The notes below the pieces were generated by a model that saw only the letters and a list, made by a program, of their open reading frames with translations, searched no databases and had not been told where the DNA came from. Positions 40,660 through 45,835 of a stretch of DNA of 64,000 nucleotides are shown in pieces. A program made the translations under genes and the position numbers. Where the stretch lies: NCBI RefSeq assembly GCF_051020985.1, contig NC_135001.1:13633896-13697895 (forward strand). The letters are read 5' to 3'. Each line of letters opens with the position of its first letter. The stretch's first letter is position 1. This DNA comes from Nomia melanderi. Its lineage: Eukaryota; Arthropoda; Insecta; Hymenoptera; Halictidae.

Positions 40660-41339
40660 CACAGGAACCGGAAGAAGAAAGCCGCCCGCACTGTGAGTAT
40701 ACTTAAAATTGTATACCTATAAATATTCAATTACACAACAATCAAAATCAAATCAATTTTTTTTCATGTACCATTTAATTTTACTGTCCAACGCATATTT
40801 TTATGCTGCAGCTGTGATTACGCTTTCAACTTTGCAATAAAATTTGGTTTTCTTGATGCACATTTCTGCAAAATTTAATTTTCAAGCTCGGACGCAGTGT
40901 CTCCTTCACTAGAATTATTTTATCATTAGTAATTTACTAGAAACAAACAAGAATTCTATGCTCATCTACATTAACATTTACTTCAAAGCATGACAATTGA
41001 TAACAGAAAAATGATACTCAATTTGAACTCAAAACAATTGAGTGGCATTTATATAATGCTGTTAACTCCCGTTTAAAATCTTCCTCACTAGACTGACACT
41101 GTATACGTATTTACCCTATGACAAGGGGGGTTAGTAACGAAATGAAGAATAATATATTAAAACTTAGTGTACAAAAATATGAATTAAAAAAATTAATTTA
41201 TATCTGAAATATCAATTTATAATCGGTTTCTTTGTTGTCCATAGATGTGCAACCACGTTCAGTGCGATCCATTCCGGAAGCGTTCACCCACCGCCGCGAG
41301 AAACGCGTCCGTCGTTGCGCCTGTGACTGCGCTTGCTAA
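1440..41339 (+). CDS. Nine-exon gene for a single-pass membrane protein with a PxEIRNII-type repeat; family not recognised
   Basis: Joined coding exons: 1440-1556, 11046-11309, 35139-35369, 36062-36237, 37288-37585, 37899-38459, 38792-39022, 40428-40692, 41245-41339. They total 2238 nt, giving 745 residues plus TAA. Every junction has GT-AG borders and matching phase (0,0,0,2,0,0,0,1). Seen in the protein: PPPAY at 37-41; one hydrophobic helix about 54-76, preceded by R43, K45 and R53, which suggests an N-in type II topology; polyQ 97-106; acidic Asp/Glu stretch about 165-190; sequon N237-G-T; a Pro/Gln/Met minisatellite in exon 6; seven copies of a short P-x-E-(I/L/V)-(R/K) motif between 325 and 655; a CAG/CAA-encoded Gln tract in exon 8; RREKRVRR followed by CACDCAC at the end. 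There is no signal peptide and no enzyme signature. Inferred role: a membrane-anchored, largely disordered ectodomain. I do not recognise the family. Extra small exons inside the 23.8-kb intron cannot be excluded. Confidence 0.8.
2158..2282. repeat. Short foldback element with GTTTAAACT ends
   Basis: Left arm starts GTTTAAACTAGACGAAC. The right arm read in reverse complement starts GTTTAAACTGCGCGAAC. The arms continue with weaker matches (GCTCGC against GCTCAC). Total about 125 bp. It may be a tiny MITE or a structured regulatory site. Confidence 0.5.
5978..6180 (+). mobile_element. TTAACCC-family MITE, left end and body
   Basis: Begins TTAACCCTTTGCACTC and matches the first 50 bases or so of the complete element at 39198-39446 (shared CAATACTTT/CAACACTTT, CGAT, and later CATATTAAT and TGTGCCA blocks). 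The right terminal repeat is missing or decayed. Confidence 0.5.
8217..8247. repeat. TG/CG dinucleotide tract
   Basis: Alternating TG followed by GCGCGTGCG-type purine-pyrimidine alternation. Microsatellite in intron 1. Confidence 0.8.
9795..9852. repeat. 8-bp tandem repeat (TAATCGTG/TAATCGTA)
   Basis: About seven units of TAATCGTG shifting to TAATCGTA, with the last unit degenerate (TGATTGTA). The change from G to A halfway along the array is the only variation. Confidence 0.85.
11046..11309 (+). CDS. Membrane-protein gene, coding exon 2 (transmembrane helix, polyQ)
   Basis: Acceptor GATCCGCAG| before 11046 and donor CAG|GTAAGT after 11309, both phase 0. Encodes residues 40-127: AYMRPK (completing PPPAY), a hydrophobic helix about 54-76, the sequence QARASC with the first ectodomain cysteine, then ten glutamines encoded by a CAA run. 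The exon is symmetric (0-0), so skipping it would keep frame but remove the membrane anchor. Confidence 0.85.
12293..12320. repeat. AAATA pentanucleotide repeat
   Basis: About five perfect AAATA units in intron 2. Simple microsatellite. Confidence 0.8.
17897..17948. repeat. CT/GA-rich tract
   Basis: Nearly pure CT repeat with a few T and C interruptions, ending just before CTGCGCG. In insects GA tracts can be bound by GAGA-type factors. Within intron 2 this could be a regulatory site, but sequence alone does not separate that from a plain microsatellite. Confidence 0.7.
19076..19145 (+). repeat. Fragment related to the GTGAGTCA element at 23.9 kb
   Basis: Starts GTGAGTCATTGAACTC and aligns over about 70 bases with 23944 onward (GTGAGTCATCCAACTG, then matching TTACTTGTA/TTATTTGTA and the following ATTT). 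The terminal TATACA part is replaced by TATAAA. Confidence 0.4.
20549..20743. repeat. Degenerate inverted-repeat element with CACATTCG ends
   Basis: AACACATTCG at 20701 and CGAATGTGTT at 20731 form a perfect 10-bp inverted repeat. A third related end, TTCAACGCATTCGCG, lies at about 20552. Probably a nested or decayed short transposon; edges are uncertain. Confidence 0.4.
23935..24809. mobile_element. Element bounded by TATACARGGTGAGTC inverted ends
   Basis: The left end reads TATACAAGGTGAGTCAT. The right end in reverse complement reads TATACAGGGTGAGTCG. The interval contains no coding potential, and a second TTAA-flanked element (24331-24565) sits inside it. Similar TATACAG ends occur singly at about 7015, 18894, 27972 and 50162. 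Class is not certain. Confidence 0.5.
24331..24565. mobile_element. TTAA-flanked MITE with ends matching over about 55 bp
   Basis: The left end is TTAACACTCTACAGAAGGTG and the right end in reverse complement is TTAACACTATTTCCACCGAA, followed by GGTGTCAAAAGACACCTTCT. The arms keep matching to a shared AACTTAAAA. TTAA at both tips is the piggyBac-type target signature. About 235 bp, non-coding. Confidence 0.7.
25440..25800. repeat. Diverged tandem duplication, period about 193 bp
   Basis: Two related blocks, about 25470-25610 and 25660-25790, share TTTCAAATTTCT/TTTCAAGTTTCT, CACCTTTAG, ATATGAAAGCT, GAAG..GCTG and GCATTYTTGC followed by ACTCTC. The minus strand of each block reads as a related short peptide (KNLKH-like). 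Possibly a decayed exon pair or a duplicated repeat fragment. Confidence 0.6.
25754..26080. promoter_or_regulatory. CpG-rich patch in intron 2
   Basis: Abruptly GC- and CpG-rich against AT-rich surroundings (clusters such as GCCGCGCGCGTCTCG and CCCGCGCGCGGATT). It could be an enhancer or alternative promoter. Open frames on both strands are composition effects. No exon borders identified. Confidence 0.3.
26506..26751. mobile_element. TTAA-flanked short element
   Basis: The left end is TTAAACTCTTGCGC and the right end in reverse complement is TTAACCTCTTGCAC. About 246 bp, non-coding. Same TTAA target habit as the other short elements in the window. Confidence 0.55.
26930..27440. promoter_or_regulatory. 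GC-rich patch in intron 2
   Basis: CpG-rich sequence with AT-core motifs (CTAATTGATAGG at about 27246, CTGTCATAATGG at about 27231) of the kind bound by homeodomain factors. Possible enhancer; function is inference. Confidence 0.25.
27585..27850 (+). mobile_element. TTAACCCC-family MITE, related to the 59.1 kb copy
   Basis: Starts TTAACCCCTTGACCTAC. Its first 60 bases match the reverse complement of 59106-59165 at roughly four of five positions (shared CGTGTCAGA and AATTTCAAACTGAATTTG). Right edge not seen. Immediately upstream, 27553 has another TTGACCCTTTGCACTCG end. Confidence 0.5.
28517..28600. repeat. AAATTTT heptamer tandem repeat passing into TTTCAAG repeats
   Basis: About five AAATTTT units followed by related TTTCAAG/TTTCAAT units. 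Simple-sequence expansion in intron 2. Confidence 0.8.
30620..31560 (+). mobile_element. Broken non-LTR retrotransposon 3' end (RNase H domain)
   Basis: Two frames carry pieces of one RNase H domain. The first (to 30814) ends with an IYTDTSKTSNKIGNA segment. The second (30826-31215) has NAEA, then FTDSMRV, then a WVLAHHGINGNDITDKAA segment. These fit the D-E-D-D acidic set of RNase H in Jockey/I/R1-group LINEs. A frameshift and a stop separate the halves. Downstream to about 31540, a region with many stops keeps GHTR..TH..HL, paired Cys-like and His codons, and a short closing segment typical of these elements. The upstream reverse transcriptase is absent, so this is a 5'-truncated dead copy. 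Codon use is strongly A-rich compared with neighbours. Confidence 0.75.
31754..32102. mobile_element. Tc1/mariner-like MITE flanked by TA
   Basis: The left end is TA|CAGTTGGCCCAT and the right end is GGCCAACTG|TA. The arms match over about 65 bp, including CTCCAT, CTAAAAGTGC and AGGGGACTC. The TA target and CAGT start fit the Tc1/mariner group. At 349 bp it has no transposase. Confidence 0.7.
32463..32495 (+). repeat. Solo copy of the 31.75-kb MITE arm
   Basis: ACTAAAAGTGCACAGAGGCA followed by AGGGGAC repeats the inner arm of the element at 31754-32102, in the same orientation as its left arm and about 670 bp away. Confidence 0.55.
33190..33370. repeat. AT/AAT-rich low-complexity stretch
   Basis: Runs of AATAAC/AATAAT triplets followed by overlapping ATTAATATTATTAATAT repeats. 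Extremely AT-rich; no gene. Confidence 0.75.
33420..33730. promoter_or_regulatory. CpG-rich patch in intron 2
   Basis: GC-rich island (GCGGCCG, CGCCGCGG, GGTCGCGAC, GGGTCGCGAG) directly after the AT-rich stretch and 1.4 kb before exon 3. Open in several frames on both strands, so not convincingly coding. A candidate internal promoter or enhancer. Confidence 0.3.
35139..35369 (+). CDS. Membrane-protein gene, coding exon 3 (acidic segment)
   Basis: Acceptor TTTGTGCAG| and donor GGC|GTAAGT, phase 0 on both sides. Encodes residues 128-204: Glu/Lys/Thr-rich, then a dense Asp/Glu/Ser stretch (DDDEDDYDDDE), then the hydrophobic end PLQFNFDDIAG. Likely disordered and possibly calcium- or cation-binding by charge alone (inference). 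Confidence 0.85.
35424..35785. mobile_element. TTAA-type MITE in intron 3
   Basis: The left end is CTAACCCTTTGACTAC and the right end is GTAGTCAAAGGGTTAA, a perfect 15-bp inverted repeat apart from the outermost base. Internal short repeat TGTAGGYRCCTRTAGGCG. Non-coding, 362 bp; it fills much of the 692-bp intron. Confidence 0.75.
36062..36237 (+). CDS. Membrane-protein gene, coding exon 4
   Basis: Acceptor ATTTTTTCAG| before 36062 and donor AAGA|GTACGT after 36237 in phase 2. Encodes residues 205-262 and part of 263. It has two cysteines (SCVVE, ILCES), a basic patch ERRR and one N-glycosylation sequon N-G-T. It is the least repetitive, most domain-like part of the protein. Confidence 0.8.
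37238..37262. repeat. ATT trinucleotide repeat before exon 5
   Basis: About eight ATT units ending some 25 bp upstream of the exon 5 acceptor, where the branch point and pyrimidine tract would be. Confidence 0.8.
37288..37585 (+). CDS. Membrane-protein gene, coding exon 5
   Basis: Acceptor ATTTTCAG| before 37288; the first base completes the split Glu codon (phase 2). The donor CAA|GTACGT follows 37585 in phase 0. Encodes residues 263-362, rich in Pro, Gln and Tyr (YHQYQ, TQYQVP), with the first P-x-E-L-R element (ILPPELRQI, about 325-333) and a Gly/Pro/Met tail. Confidence 0.82.
37899..38459 (+). CDS. Membrane-protein gene, coding exon 6 (PPQM minisatellite)
   Basis: Acceptor TTTCTTTAG| and donor GAG|GTAATT, phase 0 on both sides; 187 codons (363-549). 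It starts EVRRIPIELRH, has a run of PPQM units and then PQ units, and closes with two adjacent motif copies, GIPFEIRRII (508-517) and VPLEIKNII (520-528). The minus-strand open frames over this exon are shadows of the repeat. Confidence 0.85.
38166..38300 (+). repeat. Coding 12-bp minisatellite (PPQM units)
   Basis: Seven or so units of CCTCARATGCCA, followed by CCTCAGCCACAR-type units, inside exon 6. The unit length keeps the frame, so copy number can change without a frameshift. Early units have CAG and later ones CAA, suggesting two rounds of expansion. Confidence 0.9.
38792..39022 (+). CDS. Membrane-protein gene, coding exon 7
   Basis: Acceptor AATTTTAG| before 38792 and donor CACCAG|GTATTC after 39022, phase 0 on both sides; residues 550-626. 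Contains two motif copies, LPIEVRNLL (570-578) and VPAEIRNII (616-624), separated by an acidic Ser/Glu stretch (SESEDESEEE). Confidence 0.83.
39198..39446. mobile_element. TTAACCC-family MITE in intron 7
   Basis: The left end is TTAACCCTGTACACTCCA and the right end in reverse complement is TTAACCCTTTGCACTCCA, bounded by TTAA. About 249 bp, non-coding. It is a full-length relative of the copy at 5978. Confidence 0.75.
39643..39724 (+). tRNA. tRNA-Leu (anticodon AAG), copy 1
   Basis: 82 nt, intronless. The acceptor stem GGTAGCG pairs with CGCTGCC, and the discriminator is A. The anticodon stem CTGGT/ACCAG encloses loop TTAAGGC with anticodon AAG (reads CUU and, after A-to-I editing, CUC/CUA). 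A variable arm CTCTTCGGAG is typical of type II leucine tRNA. B box GGTTCGAATCC and a following T-run (Pol III terminator) are present. It lies in intron 7, on the same strand as the host gene. Confidence 0.96.
39848..39929 (+). tRNA. tRNA-Leu (anticodon AAG), copy 2
   Basis: Identical over all 82 nt to copy 1, 205 bp downstream, and also followed by a T-run. About 100 bp of upstream flank is duplicated with mismatches, so the pair arose by a local tandem duplication. Confidence 0.96.
40428..40692 (+). CDS. Membrane-protein gene, coding exon 8 (Gln-rich)
   Basis: Acceptor TGTTTACAG| before 40428 and donor CACT|GTGAGT after 40692 in phase 1; residues 627-714 and part of 715. Begins VVDANSFAIPRF, has a divergent motif copy EIPVEARAEV (649-658), then a long Gln tract encoded by mixed CAG/CAA with Met/His interruptions, ending in EPEEESRPH. 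Confidence 0.82.
40605..40665 (+). repeat. CAG/CAA repeat coding for glutamine in exon 8
   Basis: Mixed CAG/CAA units with single CAT and ATG interruptions. The mixed codons suggest an older, stabilised tract. Confidence 0.9.
41245..41339 (+). CDS. Membrane-protein gene, last coding exon (basic site and Cys tail)
   Basis: Acceptor TTGTCCATAG| before 41245; the phase-1 junction restores a Tyr codon. Encodes YVQPRSVRSIPEAF, then RREKRVRR, then CACDCAC and TAA at 41337-41339. RxKR and RxRR both fit the furin-type consensus. The last seven residues carry four cysteines in a CxCxCxC spacing. Confidence 0.85.
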
Positions 41340-42285
41340 TTCCACGTTCGTCACGTCGGATCGGGTGTGGACCGTTGCACCCGGTCGAGTATAACGTTAT
41401 AAAAAGAAGAGACGTTCATCCTGGAGTACACGCGACGGGTTCACGCAATCAAACGGGATACCATTGCACTCGTTCCTTTCAAATTTCGCATTCTTACGAG
41501 CTTCGATTGCAACAAATGCAACTTGTACATCGAACAAGAAAAGCCGATTCGGTTAGAGGGTAGCAAAGATTAAAAGTGTTTCGTTAACTTCGTCATGTAA
41601 TCATCCTAACGATACAACGGGGCCACGCCTGCGTTTCGTTTTGGTTGATCGTGCTACTTTGGTATAAAAAAAAGAGATAAGATAACAATAAAAAAAAGAA
41701 GAAAAGAAACTATGTAGCTGCGGTGATATCGTAAAATTTTCTATCGTACCAGTGATATTTTTTGAACTAACATACCAGCATCGGAGTAAGCGCATTAATT
41801 TTCGTTATTTTCCTCTTCTTTGCGTGATAATGGCTACATACATAAAGGGAAAACGGGCGAGACAGAAATAAATCTGTGATTGTTTCGAAACAACTTTTTT
41901 TATTATAATTGGCAACAGACTCATTCGAAACATGAGAAATTCGATACGTTGTAGATGAATGTGGCCAAGAGAGTCTTCGAATGTTTTATTATATATGAAC
42001 ATTTTTCGTCAGGTCTTATTGAACAAATTGTAAAAGATTTTTGTTGTTTGGACGGAAATAAATTTTGATTATTCGATTGTAGAGCTCAATCGAATTTGAT
42101 CACAACGTATATTCGGGTAGCTTTTGACTATATGTACTTAGATACTCGGTTTGTGTCACACTCTTTAAAACTATTCTAAATTGTTTATGGTATAGCTATT
42201 TCATTATGCTGTATTTCTATGTACTACATACGTATACATATATTTTTTTCACGATTAATAAAGCGACAAGATTATTGGTTAGACT
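41340..42285 (+). terminator. 3' untranslated region with candidate poly(A) signals
   Basis: AATAAA occurs at 41687, 41867, 42057 and 42257. Any could end the transcript. The last, followed by GCGACAAG and T-rich sequence, is not A-rich genomically. Open frames here are shadows. Confidence 0.5.
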
Positions 42286-44090
42286 AGATATTACGTGAAC
42301 GCTTTCTTTTTATTTTCCATTCAGCCCTTCGATTCGTAATGATTATCGCTAATGTAATTATAATGTAGAGATCGATATAAATGTAAACATAGTGTTTTTA
42401 ACTCGCAATAAGGTATATGCTATTAATACACGATTATTATTCTGAAACATTTTATTGGAAACATTTTGTGCACTATAAACATGAAGGAAAAATATCACGA
42501 ATTTGTTAAGTTGGAAAATTAAAAAAAAAATAAATTAGTTAATTGGAGTGTATTTTCAAATGTAACATTCTGTACATTTAAATAAGAAAAATTGACATTA
42601 TTATAATGTCACTGTAACATTATCCAGCAACCAACAATTTTAAATGAATAAAAGTTATTATGTTGTTTAATTTGAAATAATTTATGTCATAAATAAGTAC
42701 GGTTTTGATTTTTTATGATGCGTAGGTAATCATATATTTCGGGTATTTCAGCGTTGAAGGTTAATTAAAACAAGCAACTAGTTTTGTATCATTAACGAGG
42801 GCACACGAATGAGTTAGAGGCAACTACAGTTTTTTACGTTTTTCTCTTTCCAAATAATAAATATATTTAAAAACCTATAAATACTGTTTGTTATCATTAA
42901 GTTTAATGTTTATCTTTACGTTTATTTCAATGATCATCTTTGTTAACGCTAATGTTATTGATTTTCACGGATTAATATACTATTAAATTCAAACAAAAAT
43001 TTGTTTATGCTATTGAGGGTCTTGGCAGGTTTAAAATAAAATAGACTTTGTATTCAATTTCATTCAATATTTCGCTCTACCAACTTGTTGAACAATTTTA
43101 GTACTAGACTGCAAATTTTGTGCATTTATAGTATGTATCAATATGTAAAATTTTGCGTAATAAAAGGATATAATCAAGATCGATAGCATTCATCATTTAT
43201 TGTTAATTTAATGAACCTGTTAAGCGATTAAACAAAATTTTCAGATTTAAGAAGCATGTATAGTTATTAACTATTAATTATTATTATATTATATTAATTC
43301 TGAAAATTAAAATTACAGCTTTACTTTTTGAACAACTTAATTTTAAAACTGAAATTAAATTTCTTTTCGAGGTCTTAATTGTATAAAGAGAAATTACTTG
43401 CATATACACAGAAAATTTTTGAAAATGAAGAACGAAGATTTACTACACTACTGCAAGAAATTTCAATACCCATGTAATAGTAGAACAATTTCTTACTTCA
43501 AACGCTCCAGGTAAATTGAAGATTTTATGCGAGCTTCATCTTCTTTTATTATCCTGTGTTCTCCCCACTCTTAGTAGATACTTTCCACTGTACCCCCCCT
43601 TCACTATTCTGTTGCGCAGAACGTTATGTACAACTATTGATCGATGGATTCAGCGAATCAAAAATCGATTTATCAATAAATCTGTTACTTCTTGTTTAAA
43701 AATTATAACAAATACTTTTTCAAATGTAAAATTCAACAGTCTTTTCATTATTTTTTCATGCAAATCGAGATGCAAATTTTTTGAAAATAAATCAATTTCA
43801 CTTTTACTGTGTCACATTTATAAATAATAATTAGTGTTACTTAGTATCTTTAAATTTATCATAGTAGTTTTTTATACGAAATAATCAAAAGAACTTGCTA
43901 GGAACTATTGTAACGAATGAATTGTATATTTCCTTTAGCTTCCCATACTGATTCAATGATTAATTAATTGGCATTGTCTATTAAAAGGAGACGTCATAAT
44001 CAATTAAGAAATTGTAGTCGGTAAAGTAGTCTGATTTGTACTGGAAAAATCTATAAAGTGTTTAGTCTATTCTTGTATCTTGTCAGTGAC
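42286..44090. other. AT-rich intergenic stretch, nothing recognised
   Basis: Between the membrane-protein gene and the acidic-protein gene. AT-rich and low complexity. No domain-bearing frame, RNA gene or paired terminal repeat was seen. Confidence 0.6.
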
Positions 44091-44103
44091 TATATTTCGC
44101 GTA

Positions 44104-44113
44104 GCGCATGCGT
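44104..44113. promoter_or_regulatory. NRF-1/Erect-wing-like palindrome
   Basis: GCGCATGCGT differs at one end from the consensus palindrome GCGCATGCGC. It sits just upstream of the first exon of the acidic-protein gene in an otherwise AT-rich region. In animals this site marks TATA-less promoters of broadly expressed genes (established for the motif; its use here is inference). Confidence 0.5.
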
Positions 44114-44129
44114 AAGCCGCTCGTTGAGG

Positions 44130-44295
44130 TTCATATTGTGTAAGTGACTGTTACATCGTTAAACGTGTGATTTTATTTTCGTTCTGTGTTACATTATTGT
44201 GTTTTGATTTTCTGTGTGAATAGTGTGAACGGTTTCTGAATACAGTTCCTATTATTCCACATTGTTCGAATCACGAATACGTTGTTTCGTTGAAG
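44130..44295 (+). other. Probable 5' noncoding exon of the acidic-protein gene
   Basis: Ends with a strong donor TTGAAG|GTGAGC at 44295/44296. Candidate acceptors for the next exon are TGTTTTAG at 44684 and ATTTCGCAG at 44704, both before the ATG at 44750. The transcription start is not defined. Confidence 0.5.
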
Positions 44296-44749
44296 GTGAG
44301 CTTCATGTTCGGTGAATATGTCGCGGCGTTGATCATGACTTAGCACATTTTAGATTTCACAATTCTATGAAAAAATAAATGTTGATAGATGAATGAATTT
44401 TAAACGATAACAGAGCAAAGGACGAAGAATTTTGATATCGTCAATCTAATCGGAGTCATCAACGCGAGATGATGAATTTTGAAGGAGAAAAAGGATCCAC
44501 GAGATTCTTGTCATCACGAAATATTCATTGCTGTCTTGCAACAGCTAGATATAACAATTCAAAGTAAATCTTCTTAATCCGTGTTTAAGTGATCCTTTTA
44601 CGTAAATTTAATGCGCCACGCCTCATTCAATTATTAATTGATCACCCGTGACATAAATGTCCAATAACTGTGTTAATGTTTTAGCGTGTATGGACATTTC
44701 GCAGACCATCTAGTTTTGAGCAGTCTGTCAACCGAACTGAGTAACAAAT

Positions 44750-44870
44750 ATGGATGAACTGCAAAATGGGAATAACCCTGAGCTAATTCATTGTAGGTCT
44801 GATACTAGTAATAATAACAGTAGATTAATGGAGTATCGTAATTTGGATAATCGTACAGACGATCCACTCA
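44750..44870 (+). CDS. Acidic-protein gene, coding exon 1
   Basis: Starts MDELQNGNNPELIH; 40 codons plus one base, then donor A|GTAAGG. Rich in Asn and Arg. Confidence 0.72.
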
Positions 44871-45387
44871 GTAAGGGATTAGAATAGACGCAAGTTAAAT
44901 GTTTACAATGCATTAATTTGTATTGTAAGCGTTAGTATAATAACAAGCTACATGCATTTGTATGATCTTATAGATGAACCAGAACTGTCTGTGAATTTTA
45001 ATGAAGACATTGCGCATATATCACTTCATCCGGTAGAAGAATTAGAAGAAGATATGTTCGATTATGAAACTGACATTTCATTGCAGGACATAAACAGTGA
45101 ATCTAAGGTACATACATTGTTGCTAAAAAGGTAACATTTCTTTAGTTTAATGATATATCTTATGCTTAGTTAGTCAATATTTATACAATGCATTTAAACT
45201 AAATTAAAGCTTACGTGTTGAATATTAGGAGCAAGTGGTACCTTCTAGTCAGTTGAGTAACAGTCATAAATATCCTGAGGAGCTTACCAGTTCAGATGAT
45301 GAAGTAGATGAGGGCATATTTGAAGATGAAGCGTCATCTAATTTAGTGTTGTTGAATGATAACACACACAATTCAGAACCTCCATGA
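44750..45387 (+). CDS. Small acidic protein, 137 residues, three coding exons
   Basis: Joined exons 44750-44870, 44974-45107 and 45229-45387 (414 nt including TGA). Phases are 1 and 0, with GT-AG borders (CA|GTAAGG, CTTATAG|, AAG|GTACAT, ATATTAG|). ATG 44750 has A at -3 and G at +4, and an in-frame TGA at 44738 fixes the start. The protein is acidic and Asn/Ser-rich with no signal peptide or membrane helix. Notable segments are LEEDMFDYETDISLQD (64-79) and SSDDEVDEGIFEDEASS near the C-terminus. Likely intracellular and largely disordered, perhaps a binding partner through its short acidic-aromatic motifs (inference). I do not recognise the family. The exon chain keeping frame across three weakly coding pieces is the main evidence that the gene is real. 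Confidence 0.75.
44974..45107 (+). CDS. Acidic-protein gene, coding exon 2
   Basis: After GATCTTATAG|, two bases complete the Asn codon, then EPELSVNFNEDIAHISLH and the acidic-aromatic segment follow. Donor AAG|GTACAT, phase 0. Confidence 0.75.
45229..45387 (+). CDS. Acidic-protein gene, coding exon 3
   Basis: After GAATATTAG|, starts EQVVPSSQLSNSH and ends HNSEPP with TGA at 45385-45387. Holds the second acidic cluster (DDEVDEGIFEDE). Confidence 0.75.
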   Translation, partial: EQVVPSSQLSNSHKYPEELTSSDDEVDEGIFEDEASSNLVLLNDNTHNSEPP

Positions 45388-45835
45388 ATATGTACAGATT
45401 ACAATTGACGTGTTTCTGTATAGCATCACTATGTGATAATTTGCTATCAATATTCTACACGATATAAATTTTGTATGAATCAGATTCTTTGAATACCATT
45501 GAGTTTGTTAAGTATTTGAATGGTATGATATCCCATTCAAATAAACTGAAAAGCATGCTTGTTTTACAATAATGATGAAATGTGAATTTAATATTTCATA
45601 GTTAGTATTCATACAGGAAATATTTCTATCTTAATTTTATACAGGTTGAGAATATACTTAAAATTTTTTAAATATTATTTCCATAATAACCAGTCAAAAC
45701 CATACAAAATTTAATTACACATTATAATTGTATATTATGCATTCACTCTTATATAATATACTTTAAAATCATACTTTCAATCACATATGTAAAGAAAAGA
45801 AACAAGTATTGTAAATAAAACTGAATACAAAGATC
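45388..45835 (+). terminator. 3' untranslated region of the acidic-protein gene
   Basis: Candidate AATAAA at 45539 and 45814. The second is within a typical AT-rich 3' end. Confidence 0.45.

Noticed and set aside
41333..41563. 76-codon frame overlapping the end of the membrane-protein gene
   Set aside because: Lies mainly in the 3' untranslated region in another frame; no domain.
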